Assembly (NCBI GenBank): GCA_040839025.1
Contig: JBFPJN010000001.1
Coordinates: 372,001-436,000, forward strand
Source: Alphaproteobacteria bacterium LSUCC0719
GTDB lineage: Bacteria; Pseudomonadota; Alphaproteobacteria; Puniceispirillales; Puniceispirillaceae
Length of the DNA: 64,000 bases
Reading direction: 5' to 3'
Below, one piece after another: positions 7,992-15,324 of the stretch; position 1 is the stretch's first letter, and each line of letters opens with the position of its first letter. A program made the position numbers and the translations under genes. The notes under the pieces are model-generated. The model saw nothing but the letters and a program-made list of their open reading frames with translations, was not told the DNA's origin and did no database searches.

Positions 7992-9569
7992 ATGAGGTGC
8001 CCCATGTCCGAAATCGGATCTGATTCGGCCAAGCGGTCACGCCGTCGTCGTCGCGGTGATGGCGAGCGCCTGAAGACGCCCTTTCTTGCCACACAGCTTG
8101 AATGGGGCGCTGTCACCTATCTTGACGACCCGGCACAGCCTGTCGACCCGGACGGTGTTGAGGCCATCCATGATGCCAGCATGCGGATTCTCGAGGAAAT
8201 CGGCATCCTGTTCCTGAATGATACGGCGCTGGATGTCCTGAAGGCGGCGGGGTGCCGGGTCGATTATGATACAAAGCTGGTGCATATGGATCGTGACTTT
8301 GTCATGGAGGCGGTTGACCGCGCGCCGGCGCAATTCACCATCACCCCGCGAAATCCCGATCGCGAGATCACGATCGGCGGGCGGCATGTCAATTTCGGAC
8401 AGGTTGCCTCGGCACCGAATGTAATGGATCTCGATCGTGGCCGGCGGGTCGGCAATCGCGCCGACTTCCAGGACCTGCTGCGGCTTGCCCAGTCCTATAA
8501 CTGCATTCACATGAATTGCGGCTATCCGGTCGAGCCGATCGACATTCACGCCTCGATCCGGCATCTCGACGCGCATTACGACATTCTGACCCTGACCGAC
8601 AAGGTGATCCATGCCTATTCGCTCGGGCCCGAGCGGATCGAGGATGTCATGGAATTGGCGCGGATTGCCGCCGGACTGACGGATGAGGCATTTGAATCAC
8701 GCGCGCATATGTTCACCAACATCAACTCGTCGTCGCCCCTGAAACATGACTGGCCGATGCTGGATGGTGCGATGCGCGCGGCCCGGCGCGGACAGGCGGT
8801 GATCATATCACCCTTCACCCTGGCCGGCGCGATGGCTCCGGTGACGATTGCCGGCGCGGTGACACAGCAGAATGCCGAGGGGCTGGCCGCGATTGCGTTG
8901 TTACAGCATGTGCGTGATGGCGCGCCCTGTGTTTACGGTGCCTTTACCAGCAATGTCGACATGAAGACCGGCGCACCGGCCTTTGGCACGCCGGAATATG
9001 TGCGCGCCATGCATATGTCGGGGCAGATGGCACGGCGCTACGGGCTGCCCTGGCGTGCCTCCAACGCCAATGCCTGCAACGCGCCGGACGCACAAGCAAT
9101 CTGGGAATCGCTGTTCTCGCTTCAGGCATGCTGTTCCGGGCATGCCAATGTGATCTATCACGCGGCGGGCTGGATGGAAGGCGGGCTGTCGGCCAGCTTT
9201 GAAAAATTCATCATCGATTGCGAAATGCTGCAACAGATCGCCTATACCAACCGTCCGGTGCCGATTGGCACCGATGATCTGGCGGTCGAGGCGATTGGTG
9301 CCGTGGGTCCGTTCGGCCATTTCTTTGGCGCGGACCACACCCGGGAACGCTATCGTGACGCCTTTTACGCGCCGCTGATGTCGGACTGGCGCAATTACGA
9401 GGCGTGGGAGGAAACCGGCGCCGTCTGGACGCATGACCGCGCCAATGCCGCCTGGAAACAGATCCTTGCCGAATATGAGGCCCCGCCAATCGACCCGGCC
9501 ATCGACGAGGCCCTGTGTGCATTCGTCGCCCGCCGCAAGGAGGAGGGCGGCGCACCGACCGATTTTTAG
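7992..9569 (+). CDS. Trimethylamine-methyltransferase-family protein (MttB-like, without pyrrolysine)
   Basis: A 525-residue protein of the MttB superfamily. After a basic N-terminus (RSRRRRRGDGER) comes the conserved VEAIHDASMRILEEIGI and a long TIM-barrel body. Typical stretches are CGYPVEPID, ISPFTLAGAMAPVT, YGAFTSNVDMKTGAPAFG and CCSGHANVIYHAAGW. There is no in-frame amber codon, so it is not a pyrrolysine enzyme of the methanogen type. Non-pyrrolysine members such as MtgB demethylate glycine betaine or other quaternary amines and pass the methyl to a corrinoid protein. No corrinoid protein gene is nearby. The ATG at 7992 follows AGGGGAAAG by 6 bp; ATG 8004 is an alternative start. Confidence 0.85.
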   Translation: MRCPMSEIGSDSAKRSRRRRRGDGERLKTPFLATQLEWGAVTYLDDPAQPVDPDGVEAIHDASMRILEEIGILFLNDTALDVLKAAGCRVDYDTKLVHMDRDFVMEAVDRAPAQFTITPRNPDREITIGGRHVNFGQVASAPNVMDLDRGRRVGNRADFQDLLRLAQSYNCIHMNCGYPVEPIDIHASIRHLDAHYDILTLTDKVIHAYSLGPERIEDVMELARIAAGLTDEAFESRAHMFTNINSSSPLKHDWPMLDGAMRAARRGQAVIISPFTLAGAMAPVTIAGAVTQQNAEGLAAIALLQHVRDGAPCVYGAFTSNVDMKTGAPAFGTPEYVRAMHMSGQMARRYGLPWRASNANACNAPDAQAIWESLFSLQACCSGHANVIYHAAGWMEGGLSASFEKFIIDCEMLQQIAYTNRPVPIGTDDLAVEAIGAVGPFGHFFGADHTRERYRDAFYAPLMSDWRNYEAWEETGAVWTHDRANAAWKQILAEYEAPPIDPAIDEALCAFVARRKEEGGAPTDF

Positions 9570-9650
9570 GGGCCGATCCGGCCTCTGCGTGTATTGGCTG
9601 TTAACGTGAAATTTACCTCTGTCCACTAGACTGGGACGGGAGGTGAGCCA

Positions 9651-10370
9651 ATGACCATCCGTGCCTTCTGGAAACGGGGTCCGCCATTGCGGCTGATCAA
9701 GCGGACCGATATCCCGCCGGACGAACTCTTTACGTCCGATGAGGTGCGGCGGGCTGTGGAGTTTCGTAATTGCTTTTTTGTCAGGCCGTCTAACATCCTG
9801 TTTTACGGGCATTTGGTGTTCATGCCTGTTGCCTGGCTGTTGATCCAGACCTGGCCGCCCTATCATCACGCCTTTGTCGTCACGGACTGGATTGCGGACA
9901 GATTGCCGAGTTCTGTTTTCGGCATCCTGACGGTAACGCAGGCACAGCTGGACGAGGTCGGTGCCAGACTGCCGCGCGCGGCCTATATCCATTTCATCGT
10001 CGAACAGATTGTTCTGGCGGCAATATGTCTGGTCTGGCCGCTGACCATCAGCGTCAAGATGTGGCGGATCTATCCGCTTTTGGAGGCGCATGCCCGCCAT
10101 ATCCATGTCAATTATGATGAATACCGCAATACCGCCATGCGGCGCGGGGCTTGGATCAGCATTCCTATGATCCCGGCGATCCTTGTTTTCGCATGGTGGA
10201 TATTCAGCTCTCCAAACCGACTTCTTTATATGATCGAAAAGGGGAACGGCTTCGGTCTACTCGCCATCAATGCCACCGGTGCGATGTGGGGCAGTATAAC
10301 TGCACTAATTTTGGTTAGTGGGTTTATTCTAGCTTTGCGGGGGATCATTGAACTGATCAGAGACAGGTGA
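9651..10370 (+). CDS. Uncharacterised four-helix membrane protein
   Basis: A 239-residue protein I do not recognise. About four membrane helices are visible (residues 48-68, 113-135, 168-186 and 206-229), with a basic cytosolic-looking N-terminus (RAFWKRGPPLRLIKR). Residues 19-35 are encoded by a 48-bp DNA repeat whose second copy lies 3.6 kb downstream at 13313. An AGGTGAGCCA ribosome-binding site precedes the ATG. The C-terminus ends in a charged LRGIIELIRDR tail. It stands alone, with 80 bp before it and 236 bp after it. Function unknown. Confidence 0.62.
   Translation: MTIRAFWKRGPPLRLIKRTDIPPDELFTSDEVRRAVEFRNCFFVRPSNILFYGHLVFMPVAWLLIQTWPPYHHAFVVTDWIADRLPSSVFGILTVTQAQLDEVGARLPRAAYIHFIVEQIVLAAICLVWPLTISVKMWRIYPLLEAHARHIHVNYDEYRNTAMRRGAWISIPMIPAILVFAWWIFSSPNRLLYMIEKGNGFGLLAINATGAMWGSITALILVSGFILALRGIIELIRDR
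9707..9754 (+). repeat. 48-bp direct repeat, left copy
   Basis: Bases 9707-9754 match 13313-13360 at 46 of 48 positions in the same orientation. Both copies encode the peptide DIPPDELFTSDEVR in the plus frame. The left copy lies inside the 9651 membrane-protein gene. The matches end sharply on both sides. The pair brackets the segment with the RTX-like and lipoprotein genes. Confidence 0.9.
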
Positions 10371-10398
10371 GGCGTTTCTTCGAGGCGGTGTGCTTGGG

Positions 10399-10457
10399 AT
10401 TTGTTGGGTGGACTCGGTTCCTTTCCGATTTCAGGTCGTGCTGATTTCCCAACAAAT
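10399..10457 (+). repeat. 10-bp inverted repeat with AT-rich flank after the membrane-protein gene
   Basis: ATTTGTTGGG (10399-10408) is complementary to CCCAACAAAT (10448-10457) across a 39-base loop that may itself pair (CGG..CCG). The right arm runs into a strongly AT-rich stretch (about 10452-10498, mostly TTAATTAAT-like). It could end the transcript of the 9651 gene or be part of the promoter region of the RTX-like gene. I cannot tell which. Confidence 0.35.
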
Positions 10458-10524
10458 AAATTAATTAATTGATTAATATTAATATAAAACAATAAGTTGA
10501 ATATTCCTTGACTTACCGTTTTAA

Positions 10525-10548
10525 CCTGTTCAACGCTTGTTCAACAGG
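10525..10548 (+). promoter_or_regulatory. Operator-like repeat upstream of the RTX-like gene
   Basis: TGTTCAAC occurs at 10527-10534 and 10538-10545, an 11-bp period that puts both on one face of the helix. The block is also framed by CCTGTT (10525) and AACAGG (10543), an inverted pair. It sits directly after a TTGACT at 10508-10513 and about 90 bp before the likely coding start, so it is well placed for a regulator. No regulator gene is adjacent. Confidence 0.35.
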
Positions 10549-10657
10549 CTATTGACTGGCTCGGCTGGTTGATTGTTGAGACGCTTTATTTTTCCGCTGA
10601 CTGTTTTTGTCGCTGATCAACCTACGCTCGGCCATGGCGGAGGAGGGCGATATTCCC

Positions 10658-12292
10658 ATGGAACGCGAAAACGGGCCGGGCGGCGTAATTGACGACAACC
10701 CTTACAGAGGATGGACAGCCGGTATCACCGGCGGGGATGGTCCCGGTATTGGTGATGGTCTTGGCAACACCGGTGACACGGGTGGTGGATACTCAAGCGG
10801 TGGCGATAGCGATAGTGGTGGCGGTGGATCGGATGATAATGATCACTATGACGATGCCGTCATGCGCGCGGCGCGTCAGCGCGAGGCTGAACAACAGCGT
10901 CAGGAAGCCGAACGCGCCGAGCAGCAACGTCAGGCTGCGATAGAGCGTGAAAGGTTTGAACGCGAGCAGCGCCGCCTTGATAATGAGCGCAAGGCCCGCG
11001 AGGACGCCGAACGCGCCGAGCAGGATCGACAGGCCGCAATGGAGCGAGAGAGGTTTGAGCGCGAGCAGCGCCGCCTTGATAATGAGCGCAAGGCCCGCGA
11101 GGCGGAAGAGGCCCGCCAGAAGGCGCAGGACATCGAGAATCAACCCCAGCTTGCTTTCGCAAACCAGCATACAGGGCTTGTATTCGGCATTGGCTGGAAG
11201 CCAGTGGTTGGATCAGCTCATCACGCTTACGCTTTTCTTGAAAATCCGGATAGCGGCCTTCGTTTGGTGACAAGGGTAGGTGTCGAAGCAAGTTCTGGTG
11301 TTTTTAACGGCAGATATACAACAGAAGAAGCTGTGCCAGAGGCGCGTTCGTCTGACAAAAGAGATAGAGCTGATCTAACAGACCCGGCGCGACGCGGTGA
11401 AAAAGTACTTGCCGTTGGACAGGACGCGGAAGCCGCCTTCGCCTCAGTCAATGAGGTGGTGTCAAGGCTGACATCCAAAATTGGTTATTCAGTGCTGAAC
11501 GACAACAGCAACGCGGCCATCGCCTTGGGATTGAACGAAGCTAATCTTGTTCCGGATATTGACTCCAATACCAACGAGGCTAACGCAGCGCTGTCCCGAT
11601 TGACAAAAGACGGGAGCGAACCCGGATTCAACGCCGCATCAGCAAAGGATATTCGTGAGAATTCGCTGCGTCCGGCGTCGTCCAATCCGCCACAGACGCC
11701 GACCGATATCGATGGCGGTTCTGATGTCCCTGCTGATGATGCGAGCGTCACACGAACAACAAATCCACCTTCCAGCGCCGATCACATAACGTTACCGATT
11801 ACAGATAATCTTGTGGTTTGGAATGGAGCCCATAGTAGTGACAATTTTCAAGGTTCAACCGCAAACGATTTCATCCTTGGTCATGGTGGCAATGATTACC
11901 TATATGGAAATGAAGGCGATGACGTTCTTCACGGAGGTGCCGGTAATGACTGGTTATCGGGACGCAGCGGACGCGATGTTCTGACCGGTGGCACCGGAAG
12001 CGACATATTTTTCCTGAACATCCGTGACAGACCAAAGGACACGCTCGGGGAGGCCGATCTTGTCACAGATTTTCAAATTGGCGGTGACGCTGACAGGATT
12101 TTTCTCGGCAGCAACGTCAACACGGTGTGGATCCGAAGGCAGGATGTTGATGCAAACGGACATCAGGACACGATATTGTATGACAATGCAGACGGTGAGC
12201 GCGGCATCCATGTCATTCTTCTCGATTTTGATGGCTCGCTTGACAGAGATGATTTCTATCTCTCGGCACCCTCGGTCCTTGAGATCGCCTGA
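10658..12292 (+). CDS. Coiled-coil protein with C-terminal RTX calcium-binding repeats
   Basis: About 544 residues; start uncertain (ATG 10658 follows AGGAGG by 11 bp; ATG 10634 and TTG 10607 are in frame). Order from the N-terminus: a Gly/Asp/Ser-rich low-complexity region with no signal peptide; a highly charged coiled-coil holding two near-identical 33-residue units; an unrecognised middle region of about 220 residues; then RTX nonapeptides of the GGxGxDxLx type (GHGGNDYLYG, GNEGDDVLHG, GGAGNDWLSG, GGTGSDIFFL) at 11879-12016; then about 85 residues. Lack of a signal peptide plus RTX fits type I secretion with a C-terminal signal, but no type I exporter is in the window. It may act as an extracellular or surface protein; function unknown. 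Confidence 0.78.
   Translation: MERENGPGGVIDDNPYRGWTAGITGGDGPGIGDGLGNTGDTGGGYSSGGDSDSGGGGSDDNDHYDDAVMRAARQREAEQQRQEAERAEQQRQAAIERERFEREQRRLDNERKAREDAERAEQDRQAAMERERFEREQRRLDNERKAREAEEARQKAQDIENQPQLAFANQHTGLVFGIGWKPVVGSAHHAYAFLENPDSGLRLVTRVGVEASSGVFNGRYTTEEAVPEARSSDKRDRADLTDPARRGEKVLAVGQDAEAAFASVNEVVSRLTSKIGYSVLNDNSNAAIALGLNEANLVPDIDSNTNEANAALSRLTKDGSEPGFNAASAKDIRENSLRPASSNPPQTPTDIDGGSDVPADDASVTRTTNPPSSADHITLPITDNLVVWNGAHSSDNFQGSTANDFILGHGGNDYLYGNEGDDVLHGGAGNDWLSGRSGRDVLTGGTGSDIFFLNIRDRPKDTLGEADLVTDFQIGGDADRIFLGSNVNTVWIRRQDVDANGHQDTILYDNADGERGIHVILLDFDGSLDRDDFYLSAPSVLEIA
10904..11101 (+). repeat. Two 99-bp tandem repeats encoding the coiled-coil
   Basis: Units 10904-11002 and 11003-11101 each encode 33 residues beginning E/D-AERAEQ and ending DNERKARE; the protein copies differ at only four positions. 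The 3' halves (from GAGCAGCGCCGCC on) are identical in DNA, which points to recent duplication or gene conversion. Confidence 0.88.
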
Positions 12293-12335
12293 CCGACTAT
12301 GTCGAAAAAGTCAGCACACTAAGGGTTAAAAGTCG

Positions 12336-13223
12336 TCATTCAATCTTGATGACAGCGCCCGTATTGGGGGCTTCAATGATGGTAAAGCGCCATTTGAAAT
12401 CAGGGCTTAGAAAGCCCCCAAAGCGATAAAAGACAAGTTCGCCATTTACCGAGGGATCAGTGATTCCCAGTGGGTCAGGGAAGGTGAACTCATGCGTCAA
12501 CACTTTCATCTCACGTGAATCTATTTGAATGTCTGTCAGTTTTGCCGGCTTGCCGACGAAGCCGGCGGCGATGATTTCGTCAATCAGCTGCTCTGCGGAA
12601 TAGCCCCGATCATTCATGAGCGAATCAAGCGCCATTGTCACCGGCTTCCTATTGTGGCCTGCCGGCGTCGAGAAACTGTCGCTAGCAACAAGATATCTGC
12701 GGTGGTTCAGGGGTTCGCTCCGCGCAGCAAAATTCCAGTCGATATAGGTCAGGACGATACCGAACTCGTCTATGCGGCGCCATTTGTCAGCGTGGATGAA
12801 CAGCGACCATTGATCGCTGTTCCTATTGGGCTTCTCACAGACCTGATAATGAAAGATGAGAAACCCGTCCGGATAGGGTTGCAGAGACGAATTTTCGCGG
12901 GAAAGGTGCGTTCTGAACTCCTTCACATGCCTTGGATAATCATCGAGGTCCGCAAGATTAGTATCCTCGAACCAGTGGCTGGTGTTCCAGGCTATTTTCG
13001 ACACCAGCTCAGAAACCCTGTCCCCCGATGCCACTTCATGGTGAAGGTGGCGTTCAATTTTCCTGAAATCTGGGCCGGAGAAGTCACAGAGATTGAGTTT
13101 GTTGCCAGGCTGAACGTCGTTACTGGTGACACAGCCTGCCGCTAGAGTTGTCATCATAGCCAGCATACCAAGATGCACGGCTATCGAGCGAAATTGCGTC
13201 CACGACTGTTGCAGATGTTGCAT
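12336..13223 (-). CDS. Uncharacterised lipoprotein
   Basis: A 295-residue protein with an N-terminal hydrophobic segment ending in the lipobox LAAGC (Cys31), so it is probably exported and lipid-anchored. The rest is soluble, with no motif I recognise; aromatic-rich stretches such as FLIFHYQVCEKP and RYLVASDSF are visible. The frame is open back to 13427, but that upstream part runs through the right-hand DNA repeat and has no signal-like sequence, so the ATG at 13223 was chosen (internal methionines at residues 20 and 23 are alternatives). It is convergent with the RTX-like gene, 43 bp apart. No homologue is known to me. Confidence 0.62.
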   Translation of the reverse strand: MQHLQQSWTQFRSIAVHLGMLAMMTTLAAGCVTSNDVQPGNKLNLCDFSGPDFRKIERHLHHEVASGDRVSELVSKIAWNTSHWFEDTNLADLDDYPRHVKEFRTHLSRENSSLQPYPDGFLIFHYQVCEKPNRNSDQWSLFIHADKWRRIDEFGIVLTYIDWNFAARSEPLNHRRYLVASDSFSTPAGHNRKPVTMALDSLMNDRGYSAEQLIDEIIAAGFVGKPAKLTDIQIDSREMKVLTHEFTFPDPLGITDPSVNGELVFYRFGGFLSPDFKWRFTIIEAPNTGAVIKIE

Positions 13224-13312
13224 TTTGTCAAAATCCGGCCTCGCCACCTTCTGAACGGGGCACCAAGAGGTAAGCATAGACCGGTTAATATAATTATCGA
13301 GTTCTGTTCCCA

Positions 13313-13360
13313 CGATATCCCACCGGACGAACTCTTTACGTCCGATGAGGTGCGGCAGGC
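13313..13360 (+). repeat. 48-bp direct repeat, right copy
   Basis: This is the second copy of the 9707-9754 repeat, with two mismatches (one silent, one R to Q). It would read DIPPDELFTSDEVRQA followed nine residues later by a stop at 13386. It lies between the lipoprotein start (13223) and the 3' end of the Ca2+/Na+ antiporter gene. It could be a gene remnant or a recombination-site copy. Confidence 0.9.
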
Positions 13361-13362
13361 CA

Positions 13363-14316
13363 TCAGAACAGCGAAACCGTATAGGTGATATAGGCGGCCA
13401 GCAGTAGCGCGCCGACCACCCGCCCAAGCGATCTCAGCATATAGCCGATCAGCACGACGCAGATCGTGGCCGCCAGCAGCACCATGACATCAACCTCGAT
13501 GAAATGGGGATTTACCGCGATGGGCGATACCAGCGCGGTAATGCCGCCGATGCCAAGCATGTTGAACATGTTGCTTCCCAGCACACTGCCGATGGCAACC
13601 CCCGATTCACGTCGCCAGGCAGCGATGGTGGCAATCACGATCTCGGGTGCCGCGGTGCCGACCGCAACCACGGTCAGCCCGATGACCGCCTCGGACACCC
13701 CGAGCAGGCGGCTGAGATCGGCTGCCCCCGTGACAAACAGGTTCGACCCAACTGCCAGCGCCGTCAGCGCCCCGGCAATCCACAGGCCGTGCAGCCCGAG
13801 ATCCTGTGCCCGCAGCGGGGCCGTGCCGGCGGCATGTTGCCTTCCGTCAATCTGCGATTGGTCCTCGTCCCGGCCTGTCATCAGGGTGGTGGCGATGAAG
13901 CCGGCGAACCCGGCCAGCAGAACCAGACCATCCGTGAAACTGACAACACCATCAAAGCAGAGCGCCATGAACATCAAAATGGCACCGACTGTCACCGTGC
14001 CCTCGCGCGCAATGAAACGTCGTGACACCGGGATCGGGAAGATCAGGACGGACAGCGACAGGACCAGCAGGATGTTGACGATGTTTCCGCCAACAATGTT
14101 GCCGATAACAATGTCGTCATGTGCGGTCAGGATGGCGCCAATCGATACCACCAGTTCCGGTGACGAGGTGCCAAAGGCGACAATTGTCATGCCGATGACC
14201 AGTGGCGACACGCCAATCTTGCCGGCCAGCTGGACGGCATGCTGGACAAGATACCGACCGCCGACGAGCAGCAGACCAAGGCCCACCGTTAAATTGATGA
14301 AGATCATCATGCCCAA
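13363..14316 (-). CDS. Calcium/sodium antiporter, CaCA family (YrbG-like)
   Basis: A 317-residue inner-membrane protein with about ten helices in two inverted halves. Each half carries the cation-binding alpha-repeat: GTSSPELVVSIGA near residue 50 and GTAAPEIVIATIA near residue 206. A hydrophilic loop (MTGRDEDQSQIDGRQ) separates the halves. This is the K+-dependent Na+/Ca2+ exchanger family, which exports Ca2+ using the sodium gradient. The stop is 2 bp from the right 48-bp repeat, so this gene marks the edge of the accessory segment and appears intact. Confidence 0.9.
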   Translation of the reverse strand: MGMMIFINLTVGLGLLLVGGRYLVQHAVQLAGKIGVSPLVIGMTIVAFGTSSPELVVSIGAILTAHDDIVIGNIVGGNIVNILLVLSLSVLIFPIPVSRRFIAREGTVTVGAILMFMALCFDGVVSFTDGLVLLAGFAGFIATTLMTGRDEDQSQIDGRQHAAGTAPLRAQDLGLHGLWIAGALTALAVGSNLFVTGAADLSRLLGVSEAVIGLTVVAVGTAAPEIVIATIAAWRRESGVAIGSVLGSNMFNMLGIGGITALVSPIAVNPHFIEVDVMVLLAATICVVLIGYMLRSLGRVVGALLLAAYITYTVSLF

Positions 14317-14655
14317 AGTCAGACTTTCCTATCTGTTGTTGACCAGCCGCTGCTGAGAAGGGGGGGCGATGATAGCGCCCATGCCACGAGCATGCCGGAC
14401 CTTTACGGAGCCTTGGATTTTGGTCCGTGACGATCTGATTTGTTCGGATATGGGAATGCCATACCGCCGCGCCAATGGCCACCATGACAAATACCGCATA
14501 TGTCATGGCCGGTGCCGGATCCTGGCGTTGGTCAACAGGGGCGCGGCAGATATCAGGCTGGTGCTATGACGGCGCAGGCGGTATTAATTACTACAGTTGC
14601 TTGACAACAAATCATCAAGTCTCATTATCTGTACCTTGTTTCAGCGTTATCAGGG
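14317..14655. other. Intergenic region between antiporter and secreted-protein genes
   Basis: This 339-bp divergent space shows no convincing gene. Short frames on both strands lack codon preference. It contains a weak GGGCG/CGCCC inverted repeat near 14364 and a promoter-like TTGACA at 14601 reading toward 14656. Confidence 0.5.
14601..14631 (+). promoter_or_regulatory. Candidate promoter of the secreted-protein/M48 operon
   Basis: TTGACA at 14601-14606 is a perfect -35 box. The -10 region is weak; TATCTG at 14626 (19-bp spacing) is the nearest match. The AT-rich surroundings and the distance of about 25 bp to the start codon at 14656 fit a promoter with a short leader. Confidence 0.3.
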
Positions 14656-15324
14656 ATGTGTATCGTGACGAATTTCATACGGAAACGCGCCTTTCTTTCT
14701 TCCATTTTCGGTTTTGCCACGCTGGTTGCCGGTGCGGTGCCCACGGCGTTTGCGGTAGAACAGCTGGCCGTTGGCGACAGTGTCCGCATTGCCTGTGAAA
14801 ATGCGCCGGTCTATGCAGCTCCATCCGCCTTCGGTGCGCCGGGCGGCGGCATAGCCTTTGGCGAAACGGTCAAGATCAATGCCCTTGCAGGTGCGTTTGA
14901 GCTTCCAGATTCCGATTTCAAATCGAAGAAAAAGCTGGAACAGCAGGCCAAAAGCATGGCGGGAGAAGGCACGCCTCGAAAGATCGAGGTCGAGGAATAT
15001 ACCCGTTATTCATGGGCTGATGTCGGATCGTCCAGGTTTGTTCCAACGTCCTGTCTGGTCTCGGAAAAGAATTTTGGTGACCAGACGATTGAGCGCGCCG
15101 AGGAAAAGGTTGCCGAACTTGCCTCGGGCAAGGCAAAGCGGAATTTCTCTGAAGATGAGGAAGAGGGTGATCTGCGCGCGGTCAGAGGTGCTGCAGGCGG
15201 TGCCAAGGGCGGTGCTGCCGATTACGATACGATCGACCGTCTGATCGGCCATGCTCAAGGAATTTACGACCCGTCATCTTTGATGGCATTCAGAAAGGCT
15301 GGTGGCCTGGGAGAGTACAAATGA
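14656..15324 (+). CDS. Secreted protein of unknown function
   Basis: A 222-residue protein. Residues 1-33 form a clear signal peptide (basic IRKR, hydrophobic core, AFA cleavage site before VEQ). The mature part begins with a short beta-rich region (VGDSVRIACENAPVYAAPS) that resembles an SH3-like fold, though I would not assign it. A lysine-rich helix, an acidic EDEEEGD patch and a Gly/Ala-rich stretch follow. The ATG of the next gene, an M48 protease, overlaps the stop by 4 bp, so the two are translationally coupled and may act together in the periplasm. No family is recognised. Confidence 0.68.
   Translation: MCIVTNFIRKRAFLSSIFGFATLVAGAVPTAFAVEQLAVGDSVRIACENAPVYAAPSAFGAPGGGIAFGETVKINALAGAFELPDSDFKSKKKLEQQAKSMAGEGTPRKIEVEEYTRYSWADVGSSRFVPTSCLVSEKNFGDQTIERAEEKVAELASGKAKRNFSEDEEEGDLRAVRGAAGGAKGGAADYDTIDRLIGHAQGIYDPSSLMAFRKAGGLGEYK

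Noticed and set aside
7992-9569. Pyrrolysine-containing methyltransferase
   Set aside because: The frame has no internal TAG codon, so the protein is of the non-pyrrolysine type.
8901-10106. 401-residue minus-strand frame across the mttB-like gene and the membrane-protein gene
   Set aside because: Antisense shadow; it crosses the end of one real gene and the start of another and has no domain.
14117-14506. 129-residue minus-strand frame upstream of the antiporter
   Set aside because: Most of it reads the antiporter start out of phase; the unique part is short with no signal of coding.
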